A stretch of 64,000 nt of DNA, taken from positions 1-64,000 of the forward strand of contig CAMYKZ010000012.1 in the NCBI GenBank assembly GCA_947259045.1, given 5' to 3'. The notes under the pieces were generated by a model. The model saw only the letters and a list, made by a program, of their open reading frames with translations, ran no database searches and was not told the origin of the DNA. Position 1 is the stretch's first letter. Every line of letters starts with the position of its first letter. The stretch comes from an uncultured Afifella sp. (lineage in GTDB: Bacteria; Pseudomonadota; Alphaproteobacteria; Rhizobiales; Afifellaceae). Both the position numbers and the translations under genes were made by a program. Of this stretch, positions 28,333 to 37,205 are shown piece after piece.

Positions 28333-28947
28333 TCACACGATCAAAACTTCGACCAGTGACGACCTGATCACCAATCCGGCTTTTTCAGGGTTCCAACCGC
28401 AGTCGTGCACCAGCAGCCCCCATGTCTGAACGCTGAATGTGGCCCAGAGATAATCGCAGGCATCAGACGCGGTCCAATCTGGCTTCAAGCTTCCATCTGT
28501 CTTTAGAGACTTCGTTAGAACCAGCAACCAGGAGCGAAGCTCTGCCATCCGGTCTTCCCAAGCGGCCGCCGCGTCGGGATCGGTCTCCCGCAACCTGATC
28601 AGGTCTTTCGCCACAGGATAAATCTTTGGAATAAATTCGAGCCATACAGATATCGTGCGATCAAGCCGTGCTGCCGGATCAGCCAACTCGAAGGCGCTGA
28701 ACAGATTGTGTTTGATGTCATATCTCTCATCGGCGCGCCGGACCAATGCGATCAGCAAGCCGCCGCGCGTTCCAAAATGAAGATAGACCGATTGACGGCT
28801 GATTCCCGCAGCCCTGCCAATGTCAGCGATCGAAACATCGGCGCCTTTCTCCGAGATCAGATCCCATGCCACATCGAGGAGTTCAGCCCGTGTATTCTCG
28901 TATTTTCGCGAACTTGACACGTGTAAAGTTTTTTCATAATTTGACAC
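28333..28947 (-). CDS. TetR-family transcriptional regulator
   Basis: 204 residues. The helix-turn-helix is ADIGRAAGISRQSVYLHFGT at 41-60; the C-terminal ligand domain is divergent and gives no hint of the ligand. No in-frame ATG is available: translation begins at GTG 28947 or at GTG 28920, and both lie inside the repeated operator sequences. Neither has a convincing ribosome site, so leaderless or weak initiation is possible. It diverges from the DUF1330-like gene, its probable target. Confidence 0.85.
   Translation of the reverse strand: MSNYEKTLHVSSSRKYENTRAELLDVAWDLISEKGADVSIADIGRAAGISRQSVYLHFGTRGGLLIALVRRADERYDIKHNLFSAFELADPAARLDRTISVWLEFIPKIYPVAKDLIRLRETDPDAAAAWEDRMAELRSWLLVLTKSLKTDGSLKPDWTASDACDYLWATFSVQTWGLLVHDCGWNPEKAGLVIRSSLVEVLIV
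28914..28929. promoter_or_regulatory. TetR operator copy 1
   Basis: TTGACACGTGTAAAGT, identical to 28941-28956, with palindromic core ACACGTGT. Its TTGACA can also serve as the -35 box of the rightward promoter, with CATAAT at 28935-28940 as -10. Confidence 0.65.
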
Positions 28948-28956
28948 GTGTAAAGT
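28941..28956. promoter_or_regulatory. TetR operator copy 2
   Basis: Second exact copy of the 16-mer TTGACACGTGTAAAGT, 27 bases from copy 1 and just after the predicted rightward -10 box. It overlaps the first codons of the TetR gene, which supports autoregulation. Confidence 0.65.
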
Positions 28957-28970
28957 AATGGAGATTACGC

Positions 28971-29420
28971 ATGAACGTCAACAAGGTGGTTGAAGAATTC
29001 GGTATATGGTACGGCGACGGAATGGACGGCTCCTGCGCGCAGGCGGATCAATGGGCCCGTATCCTGCAGCGGGCTCCGTCGCAATCAATCGTGCTCGTGA
29101 ATTTCTTCAAGCTGCGCGAAACCGCCATCTATGATTCCGATCATGCCGATAGCGTTTCAGTCTCGGGCCAGAAGGCATTCGAACGTTACTCAACAGTCAG
29201 CATCCCGGCAATGGAAAGGGCCGGAGGCACGTTTCTCCTGGTTGCGCCCTTCCAGGGCAGCTTTGTTGGGAAAGAGGAAGACTGGGACATGCTGGTCGTC
29301 GGCTCGTACCCAAATCTCGAAGCATTCCTCAACCTGCACCGGGATGAAAAATACCGTTCAGCCTACCATCACCGCTCCGCTGCCTGTGAAAGGCAGAAAG
29401 TGCTTGTCTGCGGCGGCTAA
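28971..29420 (+). CDS. DUF1330-like small protein
   Basis: 149-residue cytoplasmic protein with a dimeric alpha/beta-barrel look: QSIVLVNFFKLRE near 48, AMERAGGTFLLVAPFQGSFVG near 80 and DMLVVGSYPNLEAFLNLHRDEKYR near 105, as in DUF1330. Such small barrels bind or modify small hydrophobic compounds, but no activity can be assigned. ATG 28971 follows GGAG. The duplicated operators and the divergent TetR gene suggest induction by a small molecule. Confidence 0.7.
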   Translation: MNVNKVVEEFGIWYGDGMDGSCAQADQWARILQRAPSQSIVLVNFFKLRETAIYDSDHADSVSVSGQKAFERYSTVSIPAMERAGGTFLLVAPFQGSFVGKEEDWDMLVVGSYPNLEAFLNLHRDEKYRSAYHHRSAACERQKVLVCGG

Positions 29421-29431
29421 CAGCGGTCGCG

Positions 29432-30556
29432 TCAGGCGCTCGCAGCCAACGCCATATCGAGACGCGGGCCGGATCTGGTATCGAAGAGAAAACCCTGTTC
29501 GACCGGAAACCGGATCCCGACCGGGCTGTCGATATCGACTTCGAAATCCTTCGGCATCTTGATGGTGATGGTATTTTCGCCGTTCCTGAGCGTCACCAGC
29601 GTCTGTTCGCCGGTCAGCTCCGCTGTGTAGACCTGTCCGTCGAACTGACCCTGCCCCGGCGCGACGACTTCGGCGTCTTCCGGCCGGAAGCCGAGCGTCG
29701 CGTCCGCAGTCTGCGTATTGCCTGTGAGCGGAATATCGATGCCCTCCGAGCGGAACCGGTTGCCCTCGATCTTGCCTTCGACAAAGTTCATCGGCGGCGA
29801 GCCCATGAAACCGGCGACAAACAAGTTGGCCGGATTGTTATAGACCTCGCGCGGCGTCCCCAATTGCTGCAGCACGCCGTGATCGAGAATTGCCACACGG
29901 TGGGCAAGCGTCATCGCCTCGATCTGATCATGGGTCACATAGACGGTGGTGACGCCGAGATCGTGCTGCATGTGTTTCAGTTCGGCGCGCATGAAACCGC
30001 GCAGCTTGGCGTCCAGATTCGACAGGGGTTCGTCCATCAAAAACGCAGACGGTCGGCGGATGATGGCGCGCGCAAGCGCCACCCGCTGGCGCTGGCCGCC
30101 GGACAATTGGCGCGGAAACCGGTCGAGCAGCGTTTCCATATGAACCTGGGCTGCAGCATCGCGCACGGCCGCATCGCGTTCGGCATCGTCGACACCGCGA
30201 ACCTTCAGCGGAAAGCCGATATTCTGTGCCACCGTCTTGTGCGGATAAAGCGCGTAGGACTGGAACACCATGGCGACGTCGCGGTACTTCGGCAATGTCC
30301 TTGTGACGTCCGTGTCGCCCAGATGAATGGAACCGGTATCGGTTTCCTCAAGCCCGGCAATCATCCTCAGCGCCGTTGTCTTGCCGCAGCCGGAGGGCCC
30401 GAGCAGGACCAGGAATTCGCCGGGATTGATATCGAGGCTGAGATCCTTGACCACATGGACAGAGCCGAACGATTTGTTCAGGTTGCGGACCGTCAGCCGT
30501 TTCGCGCCCTCGCCGGAATTGCCGGCCTCTTCAACGGCTTGCGCTTGTGTATTCAT
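29432..30556 (-). CDS. CUT1 ABC transporter ATPase (UgpC/MalK type)
   Basis: 374 residues. Walker A GPSGCGKTT, Q-loop VFQSYALYPHKT, signature LSGGQRQRVALARA, Walker B FLMDEPLSNLD and VYVTHDQIEAM are intact, and a C-terminal TOBE-type regulatory domain (about 235-374) is present, as in MalK/UgpC. It energises the two permeases encoded just upstream, whose last gene it overlaps (ATGA). Last gene of the lar/ABC set. Confidence 0.93.
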   Translation of the reverse strand: MNTQAQAVEEAGNSGEGAKRLTVRNLNKSFGSVHVVKDLSLDINPGEFLVLLGPSGCGKTTALRMIAGLEETDTGSIHLGDTDVTRTLPKYRDVAMVFQSYALYPHKTVAQNIGFPLKVRGVDDAERDAAVRDAAAQVHMETLLDRFPRQLSGGQRQRVALARAIIRRPSAFLMDEPLSNLDAKLRGFMRAELKHMQHDLGVTTVYVTHDQIEAMTLAHRVAILDHGVLQQLGTPREVYNNPANLFVAGFMGSPPMNFVEGKIEGNRFRSEGIDIPLTGNTQTADATLGFRPEDAEVVAPGQGQFDGQVYTAELTGEQTLVTLRNGENTITIKMPKDFEVDIDSPVGIRFPVEQGFLFDTRSGPRLDMALAASA

Positions 30557-31620
30557 CCTTTGACTGCTCCCAGCAACACACCCTTGGAAATAAACCGCTG
30601 AAGGAAAAACGCCATCAGCACCACGGGAATAATCATGACAATGATGACCACCGACATGCTCCACCATAAAATGCCGCGCTCACCGGCGTTCATCGCCGCA
30701 ACCAGGATCGGCATGGTCTGCGCATGTGTCGTCGATAAAAACAGAGCGAACAGATATTCGTTCCAGGCGAGGATCATCACCAGCAATGTCGTGGCCGCAA
30801 GTCCGGGCTTCGACAGCGGCAGGACGATCTCGCGGAACGTCATGATGCGGGTCGCGCCGTCCAGCTGCGCGCTCTCTTCCAGATCGATCGGAATGGAGAC
30901 GAAAAAGTCGTACATCAGCCAGATCACGATCGGCAGGTTGACGACGCTGTAGGTCAGGATGATTGCGATATGGGTATCGAGCAGCCGGACCGTCTGGAAC
31001 ATGATATAGATCGGCACGACAACGACGATCGGCGCGAGAATCCGCTGCGAGATCATCCAGAACAGGATGTCGCCATTGGACAAAGTCACCGTAAAACGAT
31101 GGGAGAGCGCCTTGGCCAGAAAGAAAAACACAGCCGCCGCGACCGCGACCGCGACACGCCAATCGACGCCGTATACGCCGATCGTCACGAATGCGGCTGC
31201 CATCAGCGCGACAAAGAGCAGGATCGTTCCAAGTTTCGGCCGGTATTTGATCCGCGCCAGCGCATAGGCCGCCATTGAGCCGATGGCCACACTCATTGCA
31301 GTCGAGCAGAGCGCAATGATGATCGAGTTCAGATAGGCTTTCAGCGTGTCCTTGTAATCGAAAACGAACAATTCCTTCCAGGCGTGAAGGCTGGGAGAAA
31401 AATCGATCCAGGGCAGGTAAACCGGGCCGTTATTGACATCGATCGGTTGCTTGAACGAGGTGATCAGAACCCAGTAGATCGGGAACAGCACAAACGCCGA
31501 CCAGACGAGCAACAGCGTGTAGACGATCAGTTTCGTGCCCGGCGCCATGCGGCCGATCGACGGCGGTTCGAACAGCCGCGCGCCGAGGGATCGTTCAGCT
31601 GAATTGGGTGTCTTGCTCAT
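30553..31620 (-). CDS. CUT1 ABC permease (MalG type) with extra membrane pair
   Basis: 355 residues, against about 280 for typical MalG/UgpE proteins. The EAA loop is DLEESAQLDGATRIMTFREI. Between AAYALARIKYRP and the MISQRILAPIVVVVPIYIMF region there is an inserted stretch of about 55 residues with two hydrophobic segments (LGTILLFVALMAAAFVTIGV and VAVAVAAAVFFFLAKAL). It overlaps its neighbours by ATGA on both sides. Confidence 0.9.
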   Translation of the reverse strand: MSKTPNSAERSLGARLFEPPSIGRMAPGTKLIVYTLLLVWSAFVLFPIYWVLITSFKQPIDVNNGPVYLPWIDFSPSLHAWKELFVFDYKDTLKAYLNSIIIALCSTAMSVAIGSMAAYALARIKYRPKLGTILLFVALMAAAFVTIGVYGVDWRVAVAVAAAVFFFLAKALSHRFTVTLSNGDILFWMISQRILAPIVVVVPIYIMFQTVRLLDTHIAIILTYSVVNLPIVIWLMYDFFVSIPIDLEESAQLDGATRIMTFREIVLPLSKPGLAATTLLVMILAWNEYLFALFLSTTHAQTMPILVAAMNAGERGILWWSMSVVIIVMIIPVVLMAFFLQRFISKGVLLGAVKG

Positions 31621-32792
31621 GCCTGTCTCATCCGCCCCAGAACCACGAGATTGAAGAATGATACGCAGATCACCACGGTGACGAACAAGAGCAGATAGGC
31701 CACCGCCGCCGACTGGCCGAGATCGAGCGAGCGCCAGGCAAACATGGAATGCAGGCTCATCGACTCGGTCGCGATGCCCGGTCCGCCGGATGTCATGATG
31801 TTGGGCAGGTCGACGATCTTGAAAGCCTCGATTACCCTGATCAGCATCACCGTTGCCGCTACCGGCATGATTTGAGGCCAGGTGATTTCCCGGAAGATCT
31901 GCCACGAACTGGCGCCGTCAACCTGTGCCGCCTCGACAAAATCGCGCGGCACATTTTCCAGCGCCGCCAGCAGGATGACAAAAACGAACGGGATCCATTG
32001 CCAGGAATCGCCGATCACAATGAAAATCCGCGAGGCCCAGGCATCCGCCGCCCAGGCGAAATCGCCCAGCCCGACCCATTGCCAGAGCGGCGAGAACGGC
32101 CCCTTGGTGGTATCGGCCATCATCCGGAAGGCATAACCGACACCGATCGGCGTGATCATCAGCGGAACGAAAAAGACGACCCTGAAAAACGTCCGGCCGC
32201 GGATCGGCTGGGCGCACAGAAACGCCAGGCCGAGGCCGATGAGGAACTGAACGGCACATCCGAAGACGACGTAAAACAATGTCACGCCGAGCGTGCCAAA
32301 CGGATTGCCACTGAAAAATGTCGCCGAAAACAGCAGTGCCAGCCCTGCCCCGAAGGACGCCGTGATCAGGCGGCCAACGAAGCCCACCGGCGTGAATTTC
32401 GTCGTCATGTAACGATAGAGCCACCACAGGATCCCTCCAGTCGCGCTGATCGTGATGATCCAGCCCAGCACCGACATGCTGGTGAACGTTCCAAGGAAAT
32501 GAAACTGCTCGGAACCGAAGATCTGCTTGTTGAAATTCTGGAACCAGACCCACCGCACCTGATAAGACCCGCCGCGCAGCCGGATGCGCGAGAAGGCGAT
32601 GATCAGCGATGCAACGAGCGGGAAGATCGAAAATATCAGGATCATCACCACGGCAGGCGTGATGAAAAGCTGGCGCGAATGCTGGTCCAGCCATTCGCTG
32701 GCCCGGACGCTGAACGACAGTTCTCCCGTGGTTTCGGCCGGAACATGAAGTCCCGGCCGAACCAGTTCAGACTGACCTTTAGTGGCGGTCAT
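31617..32792 (-). CDS. CUT1 ABC permease (MalF type) with extra membrane segments
   Basis: 391 residues, longer than the usual 290-310 for this family. After the first membrane helix (44-66) a stretch of about 85 residues with two or three hydrophobic segments (SVLGWIITISATGGILWWLY; ITASFGAGLALLFSATFF) is inserted before the conserved core (VQFLIGLGLAFL, then RVVFFVPLMITPIGVGYAFR). The EAA loop is VEAAQVDGASSWQIFREITW. It starts 12 bases after the binding-protein stop and overlaps the next permease gene. Confidence 0.9.
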   Translation of the reverse strand: MTATKGQSELVRPGLHVPAETTGELSFSVRASEWLDQHSRQLFITPAVVMILIFSIFPLVASLIIAFSRIRLRGGSYQVRWVWFQNFNKQIFGSEQFHFLGTFTSMSVLGWIITISATGGILWWLYRYMTTKFTPVGFVGRLITASFGAGLALLFSATFFSGNPFGTLGVTLFYVVFGCAVQFLIGLGLAFLCAQPIRGRTFFRVVFFVPLMITPIGVGYAFRMMADTTKGPFSPLWQWVGLGDFAWAADAWASRIFIVIGDSWQWIPFVFVILLAALENVPRDFVEAAQVDGASSWQIFREITWPQIMPVAATVMLIRVIEAFKIVDLPNIMTSGGPGIATESMSLHSMFAWRSLDLGQSAAVAYLLLFVTVVICVSFFNLVVLGRMRQA

Positions 32793-32804
32793 TGCCGGCC
32801 TGCA

Positions 32805-34286
32805 TCAATTGGTGATGCCAAGCGACAGTTCGTACATGGTGCGCTGGGAATCGCGGCCGAAATCCTCGGTGATCTCTTCCCAGCCTTCCTCGATATTGGC
32901 GACGGCCTGTTCGGCTGTGATTTCGCCGGCCAGAAAGCGCGCCAGTTCGCGATCAAGCACCACGCCGGTATATTGCTGGGCGCCCGGGATGCGGATGTCC
33001 GACGCCATGTTCGGGCTGTTCAGGCTGTCCTTGATCGCCCCGAGATAGTTCTTGGCGAACGCTTCGGAGAAACCGGCCTTGACCCAATTGTCGATATTCT
33101 CAAGCTGGGAATTGCGGTACGGATTATAACCGGTCCAGCCGATGGTCACGTCGACATTGGACTGGGCTGCCTGGTTGACATAGGACAGGAAGTCATAGGC
33201 CGCCTGTTTGACCTTTGCGTCGGCCTTGGTGTTGATGGCGCCGGCCCAGCCGCCGAATGCCGCAAACGGCGAATGGTTGATGCCATCGATGGCATACGGG
33301 CAGATTTCGGCATTGCAATCGACCAGCTTGCCGCTGGCTTCGTCAAGAACCCTGGGCGACCCGGGCATGACAATTGCGCCCATCTTGTCCTTGATCGCAG
33401 CACCCGCCGGATCGATCGACAGCGGGCCGATGTCACCCCAGTCGATGACCAATCCGCAACGTCCGGCCTGGACCAGCGCGCGGGTATCGCCGATATCGTG
33501 ATTGAGCTCGTTCGGCGGTCCGAATTCACCGGTTGCCTTGTAAACCCGGAAGGCTTCCGCCCAGGCTTCGTTATTCACCTTCGGCTTCATCGTTTCCGGA
33601 TCGAAGAAGATGCCCTGGCCGGTGCCCTGGGTCTGAACAAATCCGGCCGCCATCGACATGATGGCGAAATAGGACTGGGCGTTACGCTTCTTGAAGATGC
33701 AGGAACCGTAATCGGCTTCGCCATCGCCGTTCAGGTCCTTGCCGTGCATGGCGCCGGCGACCTTCATATATTCGTCCCAGTCGCGTGGCGGCTTGAGACC
33801 GAGCTCGTCAAGGATATCGCGGCGATAATAGAGCATCTGGAAATCGCCGTCGACGGTGATCAGATAGGTCTTGCCGCCGATCTTCTGATTGTATTCGCGG
33901 AAATAGGGCGCGATATCGTCGGCATCGATCTTGTCATCCTTGGCGACGTAATCCGTCAGATCCTCAAGCAGCCCGCCGTCGACCATTTCGACAGCCCAGC
34001 CGGACGCAAACACACCGACATCGATCGAATTTGTCCCTGTGGCCCAGTCAGTCAGCAGTTTCTGGAAAAGCTCGGCGAACGGCACTTCGGCGACACGGAT
34101 CTCCGCGCCTGTCATTTTGGTGAATTCCTCGCCGCGTTCGACGAGTTTCTGGGCAATGACCGGTCCCGGCCGGGTCAGAATGTTGACCGTCACGCCCTTG
34201 TAATCCTGGGCTGCGGCCGGCGCTGCGGCGGATATCATTCCGGCCACGGCAAGCGCCGCCAGATTTCTGGTTTTCCTCAACGTCAT
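32805..34286 (-). CDS. CUT1 ABC substrate-binding protein
   Basis: 493-residue extracellular solute-binding protein (family 1), with a signal peptide ending at APAAA near residue 26. Typical segments are VNILTRPGPVIAQKLVERGE near 34 and PFAELFQKLLTDWATGTNSI. It is longer than usual sugar-binding proteins (about 420). ATG 34286 has GGGAGAGAAG upstream. It is the first transporter gene after larB, separated by about 200 bases. The ligand is unknown; from context a sugar acid or other hydroxyacid is possible. Confidence 0.9.
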   Translation of the reverse strand: MTLRKTRNLAALAVAGMISAAAPAAAQDYKGVTVNILTRPGPVIAQKLVERGEEFTKMTGAEIRVAEVPFAELFQKLLTDWATGTNSIDVGVFASGWAVEMVDGGLLEDLTDYVAKDDKIDADDIAPYFREYNQKIGGKTYLITVDGDFQMLYYRRDILDELGLKPPRDWDEYMKVAGAMHGKDLNGDGEADYGSCIFKKRNAQSYFAIMSMAAGFVQTQGTGQGIFFDPETMKPKVNNEAWAEAFRVYKATGEFGPPNELNHDIGDTRALVQAGRCGLVIDWGDIGPLSIDPAGAAIKDKMGAIVMPGSPRVLDEASGKLVDCNAEICPYAIDGINHSPFAAFGGWAGAINTKADAKVKQAAYDFLSYVNQAAQSNVDVTIGWTGYNPYRNSQLENIDNWVKAGFSEAFAKNYLGAIKDSLNSPNMASDIRIPGAQQYTGVVLDRELARFLAGEITAEQAVANIEEGWEEITEDFGRDSQRTMYELSLGITN

Positions 34287-34489
34287 AACTGCTTCTCTCC
34301 CTTGGTTGTTATTTGTACTTTTGCCTTCAATGCGCAGGTGTCTTTCAATCCGCACCTGTTGGACCGCATATTCCGGTGTTTCTGTTGGTCCCCTTTGATC
34401 GTCACCGCCCGCCCGGCGGTATTATTGACAGCCGTCATATATCGTAGCTGAACATTGACGATGCTGACCAGCCCTGAATTCACATCGGC
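34287..34489. other. Gap between larB and the ABC binding-protein gene
   Basis: No gene seen. It holds two small inverted repeats: CAGGTG/CACCTG near 34340-34366 and ACCGCC/GGCGGT at 34404-34409 and 34415-34420. A secondary promoter or mRNA processing site for the transporter genes is possible; nothing decides between them. Confidence 0.4.
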
Positions 34490-35170
34490 TCAATCGACCG
34501 GAAGCACCGTTTCGCCTGTCAGCGGCCGGATCGCCCGGATCGCGGCGCAGGCGGCGCCGTAACCATTATCGATATTGACCGTGACAAGGCCTGGAGCGCA
34601 ACTGGCAAGCATGGCCATCAAAGCTGTCTCGCCGCCACGCGCCGCACCGTAGCCGGTCGACGTGGGCACACCGATCATCAGACCCGGCACAAGGCCTGCC
34701 AGAACGGTCGGCAGCGCAGCATCCATGCCGGCGACCGCGATCACCGCCCTATGGCCGGCAATGTCGCCAACCCGGCCGGTCAGACGCCAGAGGCCGGCAA
34801 CGCCGACGTCGAAAATCATCTCCGGCTCATAGCCGTTGAAGATCAGCGTGCGTTCCGCTTCCCGGGCAACCGGGACATCGCTTGTGCCGGCGGTCACGAT
34901 GCAGACGCCGCCAAGGCGTTCCAATGCCGGCTGATGATTGAAAAAGCCGGTTCGCGAAACCGGGTCATGATCGATGCGGCTGCGCAAGCCGGCGTCCAGC
35001 GCGCCATGGGTTGCGGCCTCCAGCCGGGTCAGCAACAAAGCGCTGCCGCGATCGGAACCGTCGGCCAGAATGGCCTCGATCTGCGGCACCGATTTGCCCT
35101 GACACAGCACCGCTTCGCCGAGACCGATCCGACCCTCGCGCCCGTGATCGAGAAGAATTTCAGAACTCAT
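34490..35170 (-). CDS. larB: LarB, NPN cofactor biosynthesis carboxylase
   Basis: 226-residue LarB. In the known nickel-pincer pathway LarB carboxylates and dephosphoadenylates nicotinic acid adenine dinucleotide to pyridinium-3,5-biscarboxylic acid mononucleotide. The PurE-like core is visible: CIVTAGTSDVPVAREAERTL near 90, DVGVAGLWRLTG near 120, VIAVAGMDAALPTVLAGLVP near 143 and IGVPTSTGYGAARGGETALM near 166. ATG 35170 follows GAGG. It lies 21 bases after the larE stop. Confidence 0.93.
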   Translation of the reverse strand: MSSEILLDHGREGRIGLGEAVLCQGKSVPQIEAILADGSDRGSALLLTRLEAATHGALDAGLRSRIDHDPVSRTGFFNHQPALERLGGVCIVTAGTSDVPVAREAERTLIFNGYEPEMIFDVGVAGLWRLTGRVGDIAGHRAVIAVAGMDAALPTVLAGLVPGLMIGVPTSTGYGAARGGETALMAMLASCAPGLVTVNIDNGYGAACAAIRAIRPLTGETVLPVD

Positions 35171-35191
35171 GATCTGCCTCTGTTGCCAGCC

Positions 35192-36001
35192 TCAACCGGT
35201 CAGGAATGCACTGCCGCGGGCATAGGCCTCGATGGCGACCGACCGGGCATCGATATGTTCAAATGACGCCGCCACGTCCGCTGCGATTGCAGCCCGGGTG
35301 GCCGTATCGAGACCGGACAGAGTATCGCCGTCAAACTCTATCACGACGCCGGATGCGCGGACACGGCAGCGGACGGTCTGCGGCGCAAAGCGCAATCTCA
35401 GATCCGTCTCCACCCGGTCAACCGCAATCAGCACCGGGCCTTCGATACGGATGCCGGTTTCCACCCGGCTTGACAGGCACGGTGCTGCCGGAAGCTCGGC
35501 GACATCGTCAAAGCCCAGAATGCGCGCCAGCGCCCGAACGCCGGCCTTGTCGATGCCGGCCTCGACAAAGGGATGGGCGACATTATGGTTTTCCGCCGCC
35601 TTGAGACCGGGCCGCCAGTCGGACAAATCATCCAGATTGGTGCCCGACAGAAGCTGCGCGCCCGTCGTAGCGGCCATTGCGCCGTAGAGATTGCTTTTGC
35701 AGAAAAAGCAGCGATTGGCGGGGTTGGCCCTGTATTGCGGATCGGAAAATTCGCCGGCATCGATCATGGTCAGATGCCAGCCATGGCGATCGGCGAAACT
35801 GCGGACCCGGTGGGTCGCCGCCTGCGGCACTGCAGGTGAAACCGCATGCACCATCGATGCGCCATCTCCAAGATGCCGGGCAGCCACACCGGCAAGGGTC
35901 AAACTGTCGACACCGCCGGAGACGGCAATCGTGACCGGGCCGTAGCCATCCAATATTGCGCACAGCCGTTCCATTGGTTCAGTCGTCGGCAAATCAGTCA
36001 T
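35192..36001 (-). CDS. larE: LarE, NPN cofactor sulfur insertion protein
   Basis: 269-residue PP-loop ATPase; the ATP-binding motif is AVSGGVDSLTLAG at 26-38. LarE converts the two carboxylates of the NPN precursor to thiocarboxylates. L. plantarum LarE sacrifices its own cysteine sulfur, whereas some homologues hold a [4Fe-4S] cluster on three cysteines. Here C98 and C101 (RCFFCK) and C175 (APCLSSR) are all present, which suggests the cluster type. The start at 36001 has GGA at seven bases; it overlaps the larC end by 8 bases. Confidence 0.92.
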   Translation of the reverse strand: MTDLPTTEPMERLCAILDGYGPVTIAVSGGVDSLTLAGVAARHLGDGASMVHAVSPAVPQAATHRVRSFADRHGWHLTMIDAGEFSDPQYRANPANRCFFCKSNLYGAMAATTGAQLLSGTNLDDLSDWRPGLKAAENHNVAHPFVEAGIDKAGVRALARILGFDDVAELPAAPCLSSRVETGIRIEGPVLIAVDRVETDLRLRFAPQTVRCRVRASGVVIEFDGDTLSGLDTATRAAIAADVAASFEHIDARSVAIEAYARGSAFLTG

Positions 36002-37205
36002 CGGCATTTCCAGTGTCGTTCGCCAGGGCCGCGGATTCTGCAGCCTGGCGCAATTTTTCCCGTCCGTCATGGCCTTCACCGCGAGCGGCAATATCGTCCA
36101 GATCCGCTTTGGCCGTTCGATGCCCTGCCCGCTCTGCAATCTTGACCCCCACGCCGCTGCCGTCCGTGACCTCCCGACGCCGGACAATCTGCCGGCGATC
36201 AACGCGGGTTCGCACGCCAAGCGTCGTGGTCTCGTTGATGACAATGGCGGCAATCTCGTCCAAAGCTTCAGGCCGAACCAGAAGCTGCACGGACACTATC
36301 ATCCGCCCCTTTTTGCCGAATGCCGGTATCTGCAGGGCGTCGAGCACATTGGCGTTGAGGCGCAATCGATCGAGCGCAACGGCCAGATCCTCGCCGGTCT
36401 GGTCGTCAATCTCGAAGCCGATCACCCCGACCTGATCCTGCAGATTGTCTGTTTCCGGCAAGGTGGCCTTTTCAAACACCAGAGCCCGCAGAGCATTCGG
36501 GCGTCCGGGCAAAATGCGCGTGCCGAATCCCATCGCCGAAGCGATCATCCGGCCGATCGGCACACGGGGTTCGAACTCAGGCGCCAGATGCGCCAGAATG
36601 GCCGCGCCGGTTGGCGTCACCCGCTCGCCGGGAACGCCGTCGTCGGCCAGGATAAAACCTTCAAGCAGGCAGGCCGTCGCCGGAGCCGGAACCGGCATCA
36701 CGCCGTGCTGTGTGTCCACCGTTCCGCCACCGAGCGGCAGCGCGCCGACCGACCAGCTGACGGGTCCGAGCGCGGCAATCAGACAGCCTGCGGCGGCGAT
36801 ATCTGCAATGGAGTCCACTGCGCCGACCTCATGAAAATGCACATCGTCCGGTTTGACGCCGTGGACTTTTGCTTCGGCCTCAGCAAGGCACTGGAAGATG
36901 CCGGCGGCATGAATCGCCGCGTCATCGTCGAGCGCTCCGGCATGCAGCATGGCACGGATATCGCCCCAGGCCCTGTGGCCATGGTCGGCCGGCCGAAGCA
37001 AATGAACGTCGAACTGCGCTCCGGAAAACCCGGAATAATTTCCGTGCCTTACGTCAATCTTCGCATCTTTCCCGACAAGACGACGAACCGCTGCCAGGCA
37101 TGGCTCAACATGGTCTGGAAACGCCTGCAGCATCGCCGCAACGAACATGTCGCCGGCAATACCGCCGACCGCATCGAGATGCACGTGGAGTGTCACACCA
37201 CTCAT
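35994..37205 (-). CDS. larC: LarC, nickel insertase for NPN cofactor
   Basis: 403-residue LarC in one uninterrupted frame. LarC inserts nickel into the dithio-pincer precursor in a CTP-dependent reaction. N-terminal signature LDAVGGIAGDMFVAAMLQAF at 10-29, then FHEVGAVDSIADI near 128, PLGGGTVDTQHGVMPVPAPA near 158, and the C-terminal domain DDQTGEDLAVALDRL near 280. In L. plantarum the two halves are joined by programmed frameshifting; no such break is seen here. Its start overlaps the larA stop (ATGA). Confidence 0.93.
   Translation of the reverse strand: MSGVTLHVHLDAVGGIAGDMFVAAMLQAFPDHVEPCLAAVRRLVGKDAKIDVRHGNYSGFSGAQFDVHLLRPADHGHRAWGDIRAMLHAGALDDDAAIHAAGIFQCLAEAEAKVHGVKPDDVHFHEVGAVDSIADIAAAGCLIAALGPVSWSVGALPLGGGTVDTQHGVMPVPAPATACLLEGFILADDGVPGERVTPTGAAILAHLAPEFEPRVPIGRMIASAMGFGTRILPGRPNALRALVFEKATLPETDNLQDQVGVIGFEIDDQTGEDLAVALDRLRLNANVLDALQIPAFGKKGRMIVSVQLLVRPEALDEIAAIVINETTTLGVRTRVDRRQIVRRREVTDGSGVGVKIAERAGHRTAKADLDDIAARGEGHDGREKLRQAAESAALANDTGNADD

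Noticed and set aside
31749-34451. A 900-codon open frame on the + strand across the ABC transporter genes
   Set aside because: It is the antisense shadow of the permease and binding-protein genes in GC-rich DNA; its translation is Arg/His/Gln/Asp-rich with no family features.
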